From the NCBI GenBank assembly GCA_002787175.1, contig PCWC01000115.1, positions 1 through 7,331 on the forward strand: a stretch of DNA of 7,331 nucleotides, read 5' to 3'. Positions 1 to 6,008 of this stretch are shown piece after piece (position 1 is the stretch's first letter; the number at the start of each line of letters is the position of its first letter). The notes beneath the pieces are model-generated. The model made no database searches. It was not told where the DNA came from and saw nothing but the letters and a program-made list of their open reading frames with translations. Source of the stretch: Parcubacteria group bacterium CG11_big_fil_rev_8_21_14_0_20_39_22. GTDB lineage: Bacteria > Patescibacteriota > Minisyncoccia > Phycocordibacterales > GCA-002787175. The position numbers and the translations under genes are program-made.

Positions 1-78
1 CGACCGAGGAAAAGACTTGGCGGTTTGACCCCTTACGAGGTATTCTATCAGATAACAGGTGTTGCGTTAGATTCTTGA
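1..78 (+). CDS. IS30-family transposase, C-terminal end (5' part outside window)
   Basis: Frame 1 is open from the first base and ends at TGA (76-78), giving 25 residues that begin RPRKRLGGLTPYEVFY and end GVALDS. The RPRK-x-LG-x-x-TP-x-EVF string is the usual C-terminal signature of IS30-type DDE transposases, just after the catalytic glutamate helix, and a VAL-x-S tail is common in copies from Patescibacteria. These enzymes cut and join insertion-sequence ends. The catalytic D, D and E residues lie upstream of the window, so it cannot be judged whether the gene is intact. The right end of the element should lie between here and the next gene at 148, but without the left end I cannot identify its inverted repeat. 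An imperfect 8-bp stem (97-104 with 113-120, one mismatch) is present there. An IS3-type integrase end is the less likely alternative. Confidence 0.7.
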   Translation, partial: RPRKRLGGLTPYEVFYQITGVALDS

Positions 79-134
79 ATTCAGCCATTGGGGATTGGAC
101 AAGACTTTTATTTCGTGTCCCACGATTTCTGTGG

Positions 135-140
135 TACTAT
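135..140 (+). promoter_or_regulatory. Possible -10 box (TACTAT) of the PEGA protein gene, giving a leaderless mRNA
   Basis: TACTAT ends seven bases before the A of the ATG at 148, the same distance as in the stronger promoter before the gene at 4228. Transcription would start at or next to the start codon. No good -35 box is visible at 16-18 bases upstream, so support is limited to the -10 match and the spacing. Confidence 0.3.
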
Positions 141-147
141 TCACGCG

Positions 148-1056
148 ATGAAACCTTTGTCGAGGCACAAAAGATACACCTATCTTTTTATTTGTTACGT
201 TCTATTTTTCGCACTTATACCTGTTGTGGCTTTTTATGCGAGCGGTTATAGAATAGGTGAAGATTGGACAGTAACGCAAACAGGAGGATTTTTTGTCCAC
301 ACTTCGGAAAACGGTGTGCTACTTACTGTAGACAACGAGCCCTCCAAGGTTCTCGGTATTTTCGGATCGGGATTTTTTGTTCAAAATCTGAAGCCGGGAA
401 TTTATGATATAGCCGTCACAAAAACCGGATTTGTGCCGTGGTATAAAAAAGTGGCAGTCTTCGAAGGGGTGGTGGAGGAGACCTCTTCTTTGCTTATACC
501 AGAGCGAATAATATTTCAAGAATTAAAAGCTGATGAGGACTCTACGTTGTTGGAGTCAGGATTGGCGACTACTACCGATAAAGATTCACGGACCATATCA
601 TCTGGTAAAAGTATTTTTGAGATTGTGTCAAAATCTTTTGAGGAAAATGTACCTGTTAAGGAAGAAGAAATTGACAGAGATGAACTTCTCGAGCTGTTTC
701 CAGAAAACGCGATTATAAAAGATGAAGTGGTTATATATGAATCTAACAACAGTATTGAAACGGTTTGGCTTGGAAAACAAGAGAGTATCCCGTACTTTTT
801 TTGTATATTTGGCGATTGCGAAGCTGAAATAATTGCCTATGTTTCTCCAGAAGATATAGTTCACTTTGATTTTTATCCGAATCGAACTGATACTATTATA
901 ATAAGTACAGAAAAAGGAATATATGCTGTTTCTCTCGATAAAACTCCACCTCAATTTTTCCACCCGATTTACAAATCTTCCGGCTCTGATTTTAGAGTTG
1001 TCGAGGGCAATCTTTACATAAAGGACGGTCAGAATTTTTATAGAGTTTTGTTATAA
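148..1056 (+). CDS. PEGA domain-containing single-pass membrane protein
   Basis: The product has 302 residues. A short basic N-terminus (KPLSRHKR) is followed by one hydrophobic segment at about residues 10-30, then the motif ASGYRI, so the protein is probably anchored in the membrane with the rest outside. Residues about 45-115 form a PEGA-type beta domain (GVLLTVDNEP, then FFVQNLKPGIYDIAVTKTGF and PWYKKV), a fold found in surface and cell-envelope proteins. The rest is beta-rich and ends with strands such as DFYPNRTDTIIIST and IYAVSLD, a tail commonly seen behind PEGA in Patescibacteria. Its molecular function is unknown; a role in envelope or surface attachment is inference. The ATG at 148 is preferred to the in-frame TTG at 88, because the TTG would put 20 polar residues before the membrane helix and overlap the IS end region. 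No Shine-Dalgarno is seen. The stop codon touches the MITE-like element. Confidence 0.75.
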   Translation: MKPLSRHKRYTYLFICYVLFFALIPVVAFYASGYRIGEDWTVTQTGGFFVHTSENGVLLTVDNEPSKVLGIFGSGFFVQNLKPGIYDIAVTKTGFVPWYKKVAVFEGVVEETSSLLIPERIIFQELKADEDSTLLESGLATTTDKDSRTISSGKSIFEIVSKSFEENVPVKEEEIDRDELLELFPENAIIKDEVVIYESNNSIETVWLGKQESIPYFFCIFGDCEAEIIAYVSPEDIVHFDFYPNRTDTIIISTEKGIYAVSLDKTPPQFFHPIYKSSGSDFRVVEGNLYIKDGQNFYRVLL

Positions 1057-1286
1057 GAAACTGTTTAAAATCTCGCGACCGAGCGAGAGCGAGGAAGTAC
1101 TGAGATCACCAGAGCGAATGTTCATCCTGGTAAAATGGCAAAATTTTGGCTACAAGACTTCGCTTCACTCTCACCTTATCTCGATAAGTTTCGAGCTCCA
1201 GCTCGTCTTTCGCTCGAAATTTTGCCATTTTAGTGGATGAGCTCGGTTTTAAGACCTATTTTAGCGTCGAGATTTTAAACAGTTTC
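1057..1286. mobile_element. MITE-like element with 19-bp terminal inverted repeats and nested inverted repeats
   Basis: The ends are a perfect 19-bp inverted repeat, GAAACTGTTTAAAATCTCG at 1057-1075 and its complement at 1268-1286. TAA lies directly outside both ends (1054-1056 and 1287-1289), consistent with a 3-bp target duplication. Inside, a second perfect 16-bp inverted repeat TAAAATGGCAAAATTT occurs at 1131-1146 and, complemented, at 1217-1232, with CATCC/GGATG (1123-1127 and 1235-1239) just outside it. Near the centre are two compact palindromes, CTTATC-TC-GATAAG (1175-1188) and CGAGCT-CC-AGCTCG (1192-1205). The flanks are rich in GAGCGA-like words. No ORF of useful length is present. 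The nested symmetry fits a non-autonomous element mobilised in trans by a transposase elsewhere. A structured RNA or a hairpin that ends transcription of the upstream gene is the alternative. The transposase family is unknown. Confidence 0.65.
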
Positions 1287-1372
1287 TAAATACACGGCTT
1301 TCCATACTGGCTTTTTGAAGTTAATATGGATATGATTGAGTTAAAATATTGAATCTCACAGATTTACAAATT

Positions 1373-2161
1373 ATGAACAAAGAAAATCCAAGAGGACATA
1401 TACACCCAGTTACTCAAATTATACTAAAGTCTGTATCGATATTTAAAAAATCAGGCTTTTCTGTAGCTTCTGGTCCGGAACTTGAAGATGAGTGGCACAA
1501 TTTTGACGCATTGAATATACCGGCAGATCATCCTGCGAGAGATATGCAGGATACGTTTTGGCTGAAACAGCCAAAAAATTTCCAATTTCCAATTTCCAAT
1601 TTCCAAAATTCAAAACGAGAAGAAGGTAAATCGCAGCTATCGGACACTGACCGCCAATTGCTCCGTACACACACCTCTCCTGTGCAGATTCGTTATATTG
1701 AGCAAAAGTTGAAGAAGGGGATAAAACCTCCCTATAGAATAATTGTGCCGGGAAAAGTATTTAGGAACGAAGCAACCGATGCCACCCATGAGGCGCAATT
1801 TCACCAGATAGAGGGTTTATATGTAGACAAAAACGTCTCGATGGCTCAACTAAAAGGGACTCTTTCTGATTTTGCTAAAGAATTTTTCGGCGATAATGCT
1901 GAGATAAGATTTCGTCCTAGTTTTTTTCCTTTCACCGAACCTTCAGTTGAAGTAGATGTGAAGTTTAGAGGCAAGTGGCTTGAAATACTCGGTGCCGGAT
2001 TGGTCCATCCTAATGTCTTGAAAAGTGTAGGTCTCAATCCGGATAAATGGAGTGGTTTTGCGTTTGGAATGAGCGTTGAGAGACCGGCGATGATAAAGTG
2101 GGGTATAAATGACATCAGGCAGTTTTATAGTGGTGATATGCGATTTTTGAAACAATTCTAA
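1373..2161 (+). CDS. pheS: Phenylalanyl-tRNA synthetase alpha subunit, short form with internal insertion
   Basis: This is the catalytic subunit of class II PheRS, which charges tRNA-Phe in the cytoplasm as an (alpha-beta)2 enzyme with PheT. Family landmarks, counted from the ATG at 1373: GPELE near 35, NFDALNIPADHPARD from 43, LLRTHTSPVQIRY from about 96, motif 2 with FRNE (130-133) and FHQIEG (143-148), FRPSFFPFTEPSVEVDV, LGAGLVHPNVL, and motif 3 GFAFGMSVER (228-237). The protein has 262 residues against about 330 in E. coli because the N-terminal coiled coil is absent. Between DTFWL and LLRTHTS there are 31 residues where E. coli has about four. After the motif 3 arginine there is proline (P238) where leucine is usual. 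An in-frame TTG at 1349 would add eight residues; neither start has a clear Shine-Dalgarno, and the ATG was chosen for its stronger codon. pheT follows after 22 bases, presumably in one transcript. Confidence 0.95.
   Translation: MNKENPRGHIHPVTQIILKSVSIFKKSGFSVASGPELEDEWHNFDALNIPADHPARDMQDTFWLKQPKNFQFPISNFQNSKREEGKSQLSDTDRQLLRTHTSPVQIRYIEQKLKKGIKPPYRIIVPGKVFRNEATDATHEAQFHQIEGLYVDKNVSMAQLKGTLSDFAKEFFGDNAEIRFRPSFFPFTEPSVEVDVKFRGKWLEILGAGLVHPNVLKSVGLNPDKWSGFAFGMSVERPAMIKWGINDIRQFYSGDMRFLKQF
1577..1604 (+). repeat. Four tandem copies of AATTTCC inside pheS
   Basis: Four perfect 7-bp units AATTTCC are followed by a degenerate AAAATTC. The tract starts on a codon boundary of pheS and reads NFQFPISNFQ, with a protein period of seven residues per three units. 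It lies in the extra loop between DTFWL and LLRTHTS. Gain or loss of one unit would shift the frame of an essential gene, so only changes in multiples of three would be tolerated. Confidence 0.95.
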
Positions 2162-2183
2162 GTTAGGTAATTTCTAAACTTCA

Positions 2184-4127
2184 ATGAAACTTTCATACAA
2201 TTGGTTACAATCATATTTTGAAAACAAACTACCGGAACCGGAAAAACTTTCGGATATTTTAACTTTCTCATTTGCTGAAGTCGAAGGGTTGGAGAGGAAA
2301 GGAGATGACACAATCTTCGATATTAGTGTTTTGCCGGATAGGGCGTGTTACGCTCTATCTCATAGGGGCGTAGCTTACGAAATTTCTGCCTCTCTAAGAT
2401 TACCGAAAAAAGATATGAGTTGGCCTATGCCTGAAACCGCAAAGACACGAGGACTTTCCGTAGAAATCGAAGAGCCCGGTTTGTGTCCGAGATATATAGC
2501 GAGAGTTGTGGAGAATATAAATCCAAAGCAAGCTCTATGGGTTAAAGATCATCTTGAGAGTGTGGATCAGCGATCGATAAATCCGATAGTCGACGGTACT
2601 AATCTGGTAATGTTTGATATGGGTCAGCCAATGCACGTTTTTGACGCCGATAAGGTAAGTGGAGGTATCGTAGTTAGGATGGCAAAAGAGGGGGAAAAAA
2701 TCACCGTCTTAAGCGGAGAAGAGATAGAGATCGACTCATCAATACTTGTCATAGCAGACAATGAAGGTCCTTTGGCGATTGCCGGCATAAAGGGAGGAAA
2801 AAAAGCTGAAGTCACAGATTCAACAAAAAATGTAATACTTGAATCTGCCAATTTTGATTCTTCATATATAAGAAAAGCGGGAGAGGTGGTAGGTATTAAA
2901 ACCGATTCGTCAAAAAGATTCGAAAACGGAGTGTCTGTCGAATCGGCAAAGATTGGGATAGATAATATGACAGCTTTTCTTTTTGAAATGGATAAGGAAA
3001 TCAAGGTGGGGGAAATAGTAGATAAACACAAATTCGTAGAACCAAAACCTTCGATAAAAGTATCCGAGAAATTAATTTCAGATAAACTCGGGAGCAGTGT
3101 TTCAAAAGAAGATATTATCGATGTGCTAAAGAGACTTGATATAGAAGTCAAAGAAGAAAACGATGATCTTGTGCTAACAGTACCGCATTTCAGATCTGAT
3201 TTAAATATTCCGGAAGACATTGTCGAGGAGATCGGTAGGATAATCGGTTACGATAAAATACCCGAATCCAAGTTGCCAGAAGTAAAAGATGTTCAAGCGG
3301 GTGGTGATTTTGCCGCCAAAATGATTGTTCGCACCACATTGCCAGAGCACGGTTTCTCAGAAATTTATGGCTACACTTTCGGTAAAAAGGGCGATATGGA
3401 GATAATTAAGCCGTTGTCGAGCGACAAAGCATTTCTAAGAAAGAATCTGTCGGATGAGATAGACGAAAAACTAACTTTCAATTTATCTAACAATCTCTTC
3501 GATAATACTCCCTCCTCTCTTTTTGAAATTGGAAGCGTTTTTCCTGGGGAAGGTGAGAGGGTCCATCTCGCACTCGGTATAAAGTATAAAAAGAAAAAGT
3601 TCAACTTCGGCAGCGAAATAGTATCAAAAGCTCTAAATGACCTGTTTGGTAAACTGGAGATATCAGAGAGTTACGAAGATTTGATTGAGGATTTCGAGAA
3701 AGGTAACACACAGGGTGTTGTGGTGGGAAAGATTGAAGATGATGTCGGAATAATCATCGAGCTTGATTTTGATAAGCTCATCTCTTTGTCGGAGAGCAGG
3801 GGTGATTTTCAGATTCCAGAATTAGATATAGCTCAAAACAAATTTAAGACCATATCTCCTTACCCTCGAATAATACGCGACATTGCGATTTTTGTATCTG
3901 AAGGTACCAGTTCAGAAGAGGTCTCAAACATCATAAAAGAAAAGGCAACAGAACTTTTGTCGGAAGGACCTGTGTTGTTTGATGAATTCTCAAAAGATGG
4001 CAGAAAATCTTTAGCATTTAGAATGGCATTTCAGTCAGAAGAGAGGACTCTATCCGATGACGAGGTAAACAAAATAATGGAAGAGATCTACACAGCAATC
4101 GGTAAAAATGGGTGGGAGATAAGGTAG
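2184..4127 (+). CDS. pheT: Phenylalanyl-tRNA synthetase beta subunit, lacking the OB-fold tRNA-binding domain
   Basis: This is the non-catalytic, proofreading and tRNA-binding subunit of PheRS, partner of PheS. The start is typical (MKLSYNWLQSYF), but it runs from FAEVEGLER (30-38) straight into FDISVLPDRACYALSHRGVA (45-64). The roughly 110-residue EMAP/OB-fold domain found between these points in E. coli is missing. This largely explains 647 residues against about 795. Present are the B3/B4 editing domain (about 90-260, with QPMHVFDADK at 148-157, IAGIKGG at 199-205 and KTDSSKRFE), B5 (about 289-360, ending EEIGRIIGYDKIP), the degenerate synthetase-like domain (about 375-540) and a C-terminal FDX-ACB anticodon-arm-binding domain (about 557-647, beginning YPRIIRDIAIFV). 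The ATG at 2184 matches the family start; no well-spaced Shine-Dalgarno is seen, so translational coupling to pheS is likely. No terminator was recognised downstream. Confidence 0.95.
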   Translation: MKLSYNWLQSYFENKLPEPEKLSDILTFSFAEVEGLERKGDDTIFDISVLPDRACYALSHRGVAYEISASLRLPKKDMSWPMPETAKTRGLSVEIEEPGLCPRYIARVVENINPKQALWVKDHLESVDQRSINPIVDGTNLVMFDMGQPMHVFDADKVSGGIVVRMAKEGEKITVLSGEEIEIDSSILVIADNEGPLAIAGIKGGKKAEVTDSTKNVILESANFDSSYIRKAGEVVGIKTDSSKRFENGVSVESAKIGIDNMTAFLFEMDKEIKVGEIVDKHKFVEPKPSIKVSEKLISDKLGSSVSKEDIIDVLKRLDIEVKEENDDLVLTVPHFRSDLNIPEDIVEEIGRIIGYDKIPESKLPEVKDVQAGGDFAAKMIVRTTLPEHGFSEIYGYTFGKKGDMEIIKPLSSDKAFLRKNLSDEIDEKLTFNLSNNLFDNTPSSLFEIGSVFPGEGERVHLALGIKYKKKKFNFGSEIVSKALNDLFGKLEISESYEDLIEDFEKGNTQGVVVGKIEDDVGIIIELDFDKLISLSESRGDFQIPELDIAQNKFKTISPYPRIIRDIAIFVSEGTSSEEVSNIIKEKATELLSEGPVLFDEFSKDGRKSLAFRMAFQSEERTLSDDEVNKIMEEIYTAIGKNGWEIR

Positions 4128-4130
4128 GAT

Positions 4131-4158
4131 AAGTTTAAAGTTGGTAAGTTGATAAGTT
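4131..4158 (+). repeat. AAGTTG-rich direct repeat, copy 1
   Basis: This 28-bp tract contains AAAGTTGG-T-AAGTTG and starts three bases after the pheT stop. It matches the copy at 5757-5783 except for two substitutions and one extra A. The two copies bracket the RhuM-Fic and Nudix genes. The tract is itself built from AAGTT words, so slippage may have shaped it. Confidence 0.75.
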
Positions 4159-4192
4159 TGGAACACTAAAATTTGTTGTAAGTGATTTACGT

Positions 4193-4221
4193 TTGATTTT
4201 CAAATGGTGGGGGCGTAAAAT
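4193..4221 (+). promoter_or_regulatory. Sigma-70-type promoter of the RhuM-Fic gene; leaderless start
   Basis: A -35 box TTGATT (4193-4198) and a -10 box TAAAAT (4216-4221) are separated by 17 bases. The expected start of transcription is about 4228, which is the A of the ATG. No Shine-Dalgarno is present, so the mRNA should be leaderless. The promoter means this gene need not depend on read-through from pheT. Confidence 0.6.
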
Positions 4222-4227
4222 AAGTGA

Positions 4228-5202
4228 ATGAGTAAGAAACTTCAGCCAAAACTGCCAGAAAAGCAGGTTGTTATATATCAGGCGAAATCCGGAGCCATAG
4301 AGCTTAAAGGGGATTTTGAGAGTGAAAGCATTTGGGCGAGTCAGGCGCAGATTGCGGATGTTTTCCAAACAGAACGTTCTGTAATCACTAAACATATCCG
4401 CAATATATTGAAAAATGAGGAAATTGATGAAAAAAGCAATGTGCAAAAAATGCACATTGCAAATTCTGACAAACCCGTGGCTTTCTACTCGCTGGATATT
4501 GTTTTAGCTGTAGGTTATAGGACTAATTCAAGGGTAGCAATAGAGTTTAGGAAATGGGCGACCAAAACCCTTCGCGAGCATATAACCAAAGGCTACACCA
4601 TAAACCGTAAGCAAATCGGTAAAAATTACGATGCTTTTATGAAAGTTGTATCTGATATTCAGGATCTTTTGCCTGAGAATACTGTCTTAGATCCGAAGAA
4701 TATTCTCGAACTGGTCAAGGAATTCTCTGGTACGTGGATGTCGCTTGACGCGTATGACAAAGACTCTCTTTCTCCTATTGCTACTACCAAAAAGTCAGTC
4801 TCACTTTCCAGTAAAGAACTCTTGGAAGCCATCTCAAACTTGAGGGAAGAACTAATACGTAAAGGCGAGGCGACTGACATTTTTGCACAGGAGAGATTTA
4901 TCGGAGGTGTAGAAGGAATAGTCGGGAATGTTATGCAATCATTCGCCGGAAAGCCACTTTACAAGAGTGTGGAAGAAAAAGCGGCTCATCTTCTTTATTT
5001 CTTGGTTAAAAACCACCCATTCACAGACGGAAACAAACGTTCCGGGGCTTTTGCTTTTGTTTGGTTTTTACGCAAAGCTAAAGCCAAAAATTTTAGAAAT
5101 ATAAGCCCTCCAACTCTGACAGCACTGACACTTCTTATTGCAGAGAGTAACCCTAATAAGAAAGAACAGATGACTGCTTTGGTAACGCAATTGTTAAAAT
5201 AA
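4228..5202 (+). CDS. RhuM-family / Fic (Fido) domain fusion protein
   Basis: The product has 324 residues in two parts. Residues about 14-120 resemble the RhuM family: IWASQAQIADVFQTERSVITKHIRNI looks like a helix-turn-helix, followed by EKSNVQKMH, YSLDIVLAVGYRTNS and FRKWATKTLREHI-x-KGY. A helical linker leads to a Fic domain (about 215-324) with the active-site motif HPFTDGNKRSG at 263-273, fitting the Fic/Doc pattern HxFx(D/E)GN(K/G)R. Fic enzymes transfer AMP or another phosphate-bearing group to a target protein, and the histidine (H263) is the expected catalytic base. The intact motif suggests an active enzyme. I see no clear (S/T)xxxE(G/N) inhibitory helix, so the RhuM part or another partner may restrain it. 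The N-terminal part may bind DNA and autoregulate (inference). The target is unknown. A Nudix gene follows after 55 bases on the same strand. Confidence 0.85.
   Translation: MSKKLQPKLPEKQVVIYQAKSGAIELKGDFESESIWASQAQIADVFQTERSVITKHIRNILKNEEIDEKSNVQKMHIANSDKPVAFYSLDIVLAVGYRTNSRVAIEFRKWATKTLREHITKGYTINRKQIGKNYDAFMKVVSDIQDLLPENTVLDPKNILELVKEFSGTWMSLDAYDKDSLSPIATTKKSVSLSSKELLEAISNLREELIRKGEATDIFAQERFIGGVEGIVGNVMQSFAGKPLYKSVEEKAAHLLYFLVKNHPFTDGNKRSGAFAFVWFLRKAKAKNFRNISPPTLTALTLLIAESNPNKKEQMTALVTQLLK
4436..4460. repeat. Perfect 10-bp inverted repeat with A5 loop inside the RhuM-Fic gene
   Basis: GCAATGTGCA (4436-4445) and its exact complement TGCACATTGC (4451-4460) flank five A residues. The tract encodes SNVQKMHIAN, which is a conserved stretch of RhuM-family proteins, so the symmetry may come from the protein constraint. 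It may still fold in the mRNA or act as an operator for the gene's own DNA-binding part. Confidence 0.8.
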
Positions 5203-5257
5203 AAGGATGGTTTAGATTAGAATCTGAAATTAAGTCGTGAACTAAAAGAGAAATGAT

Positions 5258-5758
5258 ATGAAAACAATAGCAAAAATCAATCCGGGCGGGGTGTCGGAAG
5301 AAGAGTCGAAGACATACAAAACAAGAACTGCCGTTCGGGCTGTGTTGTTTAACGATGAAGGCAAGATGGCATTTTTATATGTGGGGAGGGATGGGTACTA
5401 TAAGCTCCCCGGCGGAGGAGTGGATGAAGGTGAAAGTATAGAGGAAGCATTAAAAAGAGAAGTTGTAGAAGAAGTTGGTTGCAATATTGAGATAGGTAAG
5501 GAGGTCGGGAAGGTTGTTGAATACAAGAGTCATTTTAAAATCCTTCAAGATTCGTATGTATTTTTAGCGAAAGTGACAGGTGGAGATTGTGTCCCTAAAT
5601 TCACTGATTTTGAAAAAGAAAGAGGGTTTGAGCTGGTGTGGGTGACTTTTGATGAAGCGGTCAGTTTGCTCCAAAATTCTCATCCGGAAAGTGAGGAGGG
5701 TAAGTTTATCATTGAAAGAGATTTGAAAATTTTGGAAGAAGCCGTGGCAAGTTTATAA
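5258..5758 (+). CDS. Nudix hydrolase
   Basis: The product has 166 residues, a usual length for a single Nudix domain. The Nudix box is complete at residues 53-75: G53, E59, R67-E68, E71-E72 and G74, preceded by YYKLPGG; E71 and E72 are the expected metal ligands. Enzymes of this family hydrolyse nucleoside diphosphates linked to another group, such as damaged dNTPs, ADP-ribose or NADH. The sequence alone does not set the substrate. The ATG at 5258 is preceded by AAAAGAG with a 7-base gap, a weak Shine-Dalgarno. The gene sits 55 bases after the RhuM-Fic gene on the same strand, with no terminator seen between them, so the two may share a transcript. It ends at the second copy of the AAGTTG-rich repeat. 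Link to Fic function, for example through nucleotide turnover, is speculation. Confidence 0.9.
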   Translation: MKTIAKINPGGVSEEESKTYKTRTAVRAVLFNDEGKMAFLYVGRDGYYKLPGGGVDEGESIEEALKREVVEEVGCNIEIGKEVGKVVEYKSHFKILQDSYVFLAKVTGGDCVPKFTDFEKERGFELVWVTFDEAVSLLQNSHPESEEGKFIIERDLKILEEAVASL

Positions 5759-5783
5759 GTTGAAAGTTGGCAAGTTGTAAGTT
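5757..5783 (+). repeat. AAGTTG-rich direct repeat, copy 2
   Basis: This 27-bp tract begins within the Nudix stop codon and contains AAAGTTGG-C-AAGTTG. It is the partner of 4131-4158, in the same orientation and about 1.6 kb away. Confidence 0.75.
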
Positions 5784-5828
5784 AGAGAAAATTCTTGAGG
5801 TTTAGGGTCGGTTGTATATAGCATAATC

Positions 5829-5903
5829 GTGAAAAAAGGTAAGCATTTTGGTCTTAAGAAAATAGAGGATCAGCTAAGAGAAAATATTCTGTATTTTAAA
5901 TAA
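5829..5903 (+). CDS. Doubtful 24-residue ORF or gene remnant
   Basis: GTG at 5829 opens a 24-residue frame that begins KKGKHFGLKKIEDQLREN (after the start) and ends at TAA (5901-5903). AT-rich boxes TATATA (5815-5820) and CATAAT (5822-5827) lie just upstream, which would fit a leaderless start, but no convincing -35 is present. The peptide is basic and probably helical. I do not recognise it. It could be the truncated head of a lost gene or a chance frame. Confidence 0.2.
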   Translation: MKKGKHFGLKKIEDQLRENILYFK

Positions 5904-5909
5904 TCTTTA

Positions 5910-5936
5910 GATGAAAGTGGTCAGACCACTTTCATC
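5910..5936. repeat. Perfect 27-bp palindrome (13-bp arms, one central base)
   Basis: GATGAAAGTGGTC (5910-5922) and its exact complement (5924-5936) surround a single A. No run of T follows on either strand, so it is not a standard intrinsic terminator. Position and symmetry would suit a dimeric protein's binding site or a structure at the 3' end of the Nudix transcript. Confidence 0.85.
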
Positions 5937-5960
5937 CCAAACTGATGAAGGTAGGAATTG

Positions 5961-5991
5961 AAAAACCCGCAGACATAAATTCTGCGGGTTT
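5961..5991 (-). terminator. Intrinsic terminator of the minus-strand gene
   Basis: The arms AAACCCGCAGA (5963-5973) and TCTGCGGGTTT (5981-5991) pair over 11 bp with a 7-base loop. Read on the minus strand the hairpin ends in GGGTTTTT, a five-T run, about 18 bases after the stop codon of the gene at 6009-7157. On the plus strand the T run is only three bases and lies inside the stem, so termination of the convergent Nudix transcript would be weaker. Confidence 0.85.
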
Positions 5992-6008
5992 GAGTTTGAA
6001 AGATCGAG

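Noticed and set aside
88..147. TTG start at 88 for the PEGA protein
   Set aside because: It adds 20 residues of unrelated polar sequence before the basic residues and membrane helix. The ATG at 148 gives the standard architecture.
628..963. A 111-codon minus-strand frame inside the PEGA gene
   Set aside because: There is no recognisable product and the plus-strand gene accounts for the region.
1057..1286. CRISPR array or riboswitch
   Set aside because: The repeats are inverted, not regularly spaced direct repeats, and no known riboswitch core was recognised. A MITE-like element explains the terminal symmetry and TAA flanks better.
2624..3220. A 198-codon open frame on the minus strand inside pheT
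   Set aside because: It is serine-rich low-complexity sequence that mirrors acidic and lysine-rich pheT codons. pheT is unmistakable on the other strand.
4135..4455. A 106-codon minus-strand frame across the pheT/RhuM-Fic gap
   Set aside because: It overlaps the well-supported promoter and the conserved RhuM coding region, and its translation resembles no family.
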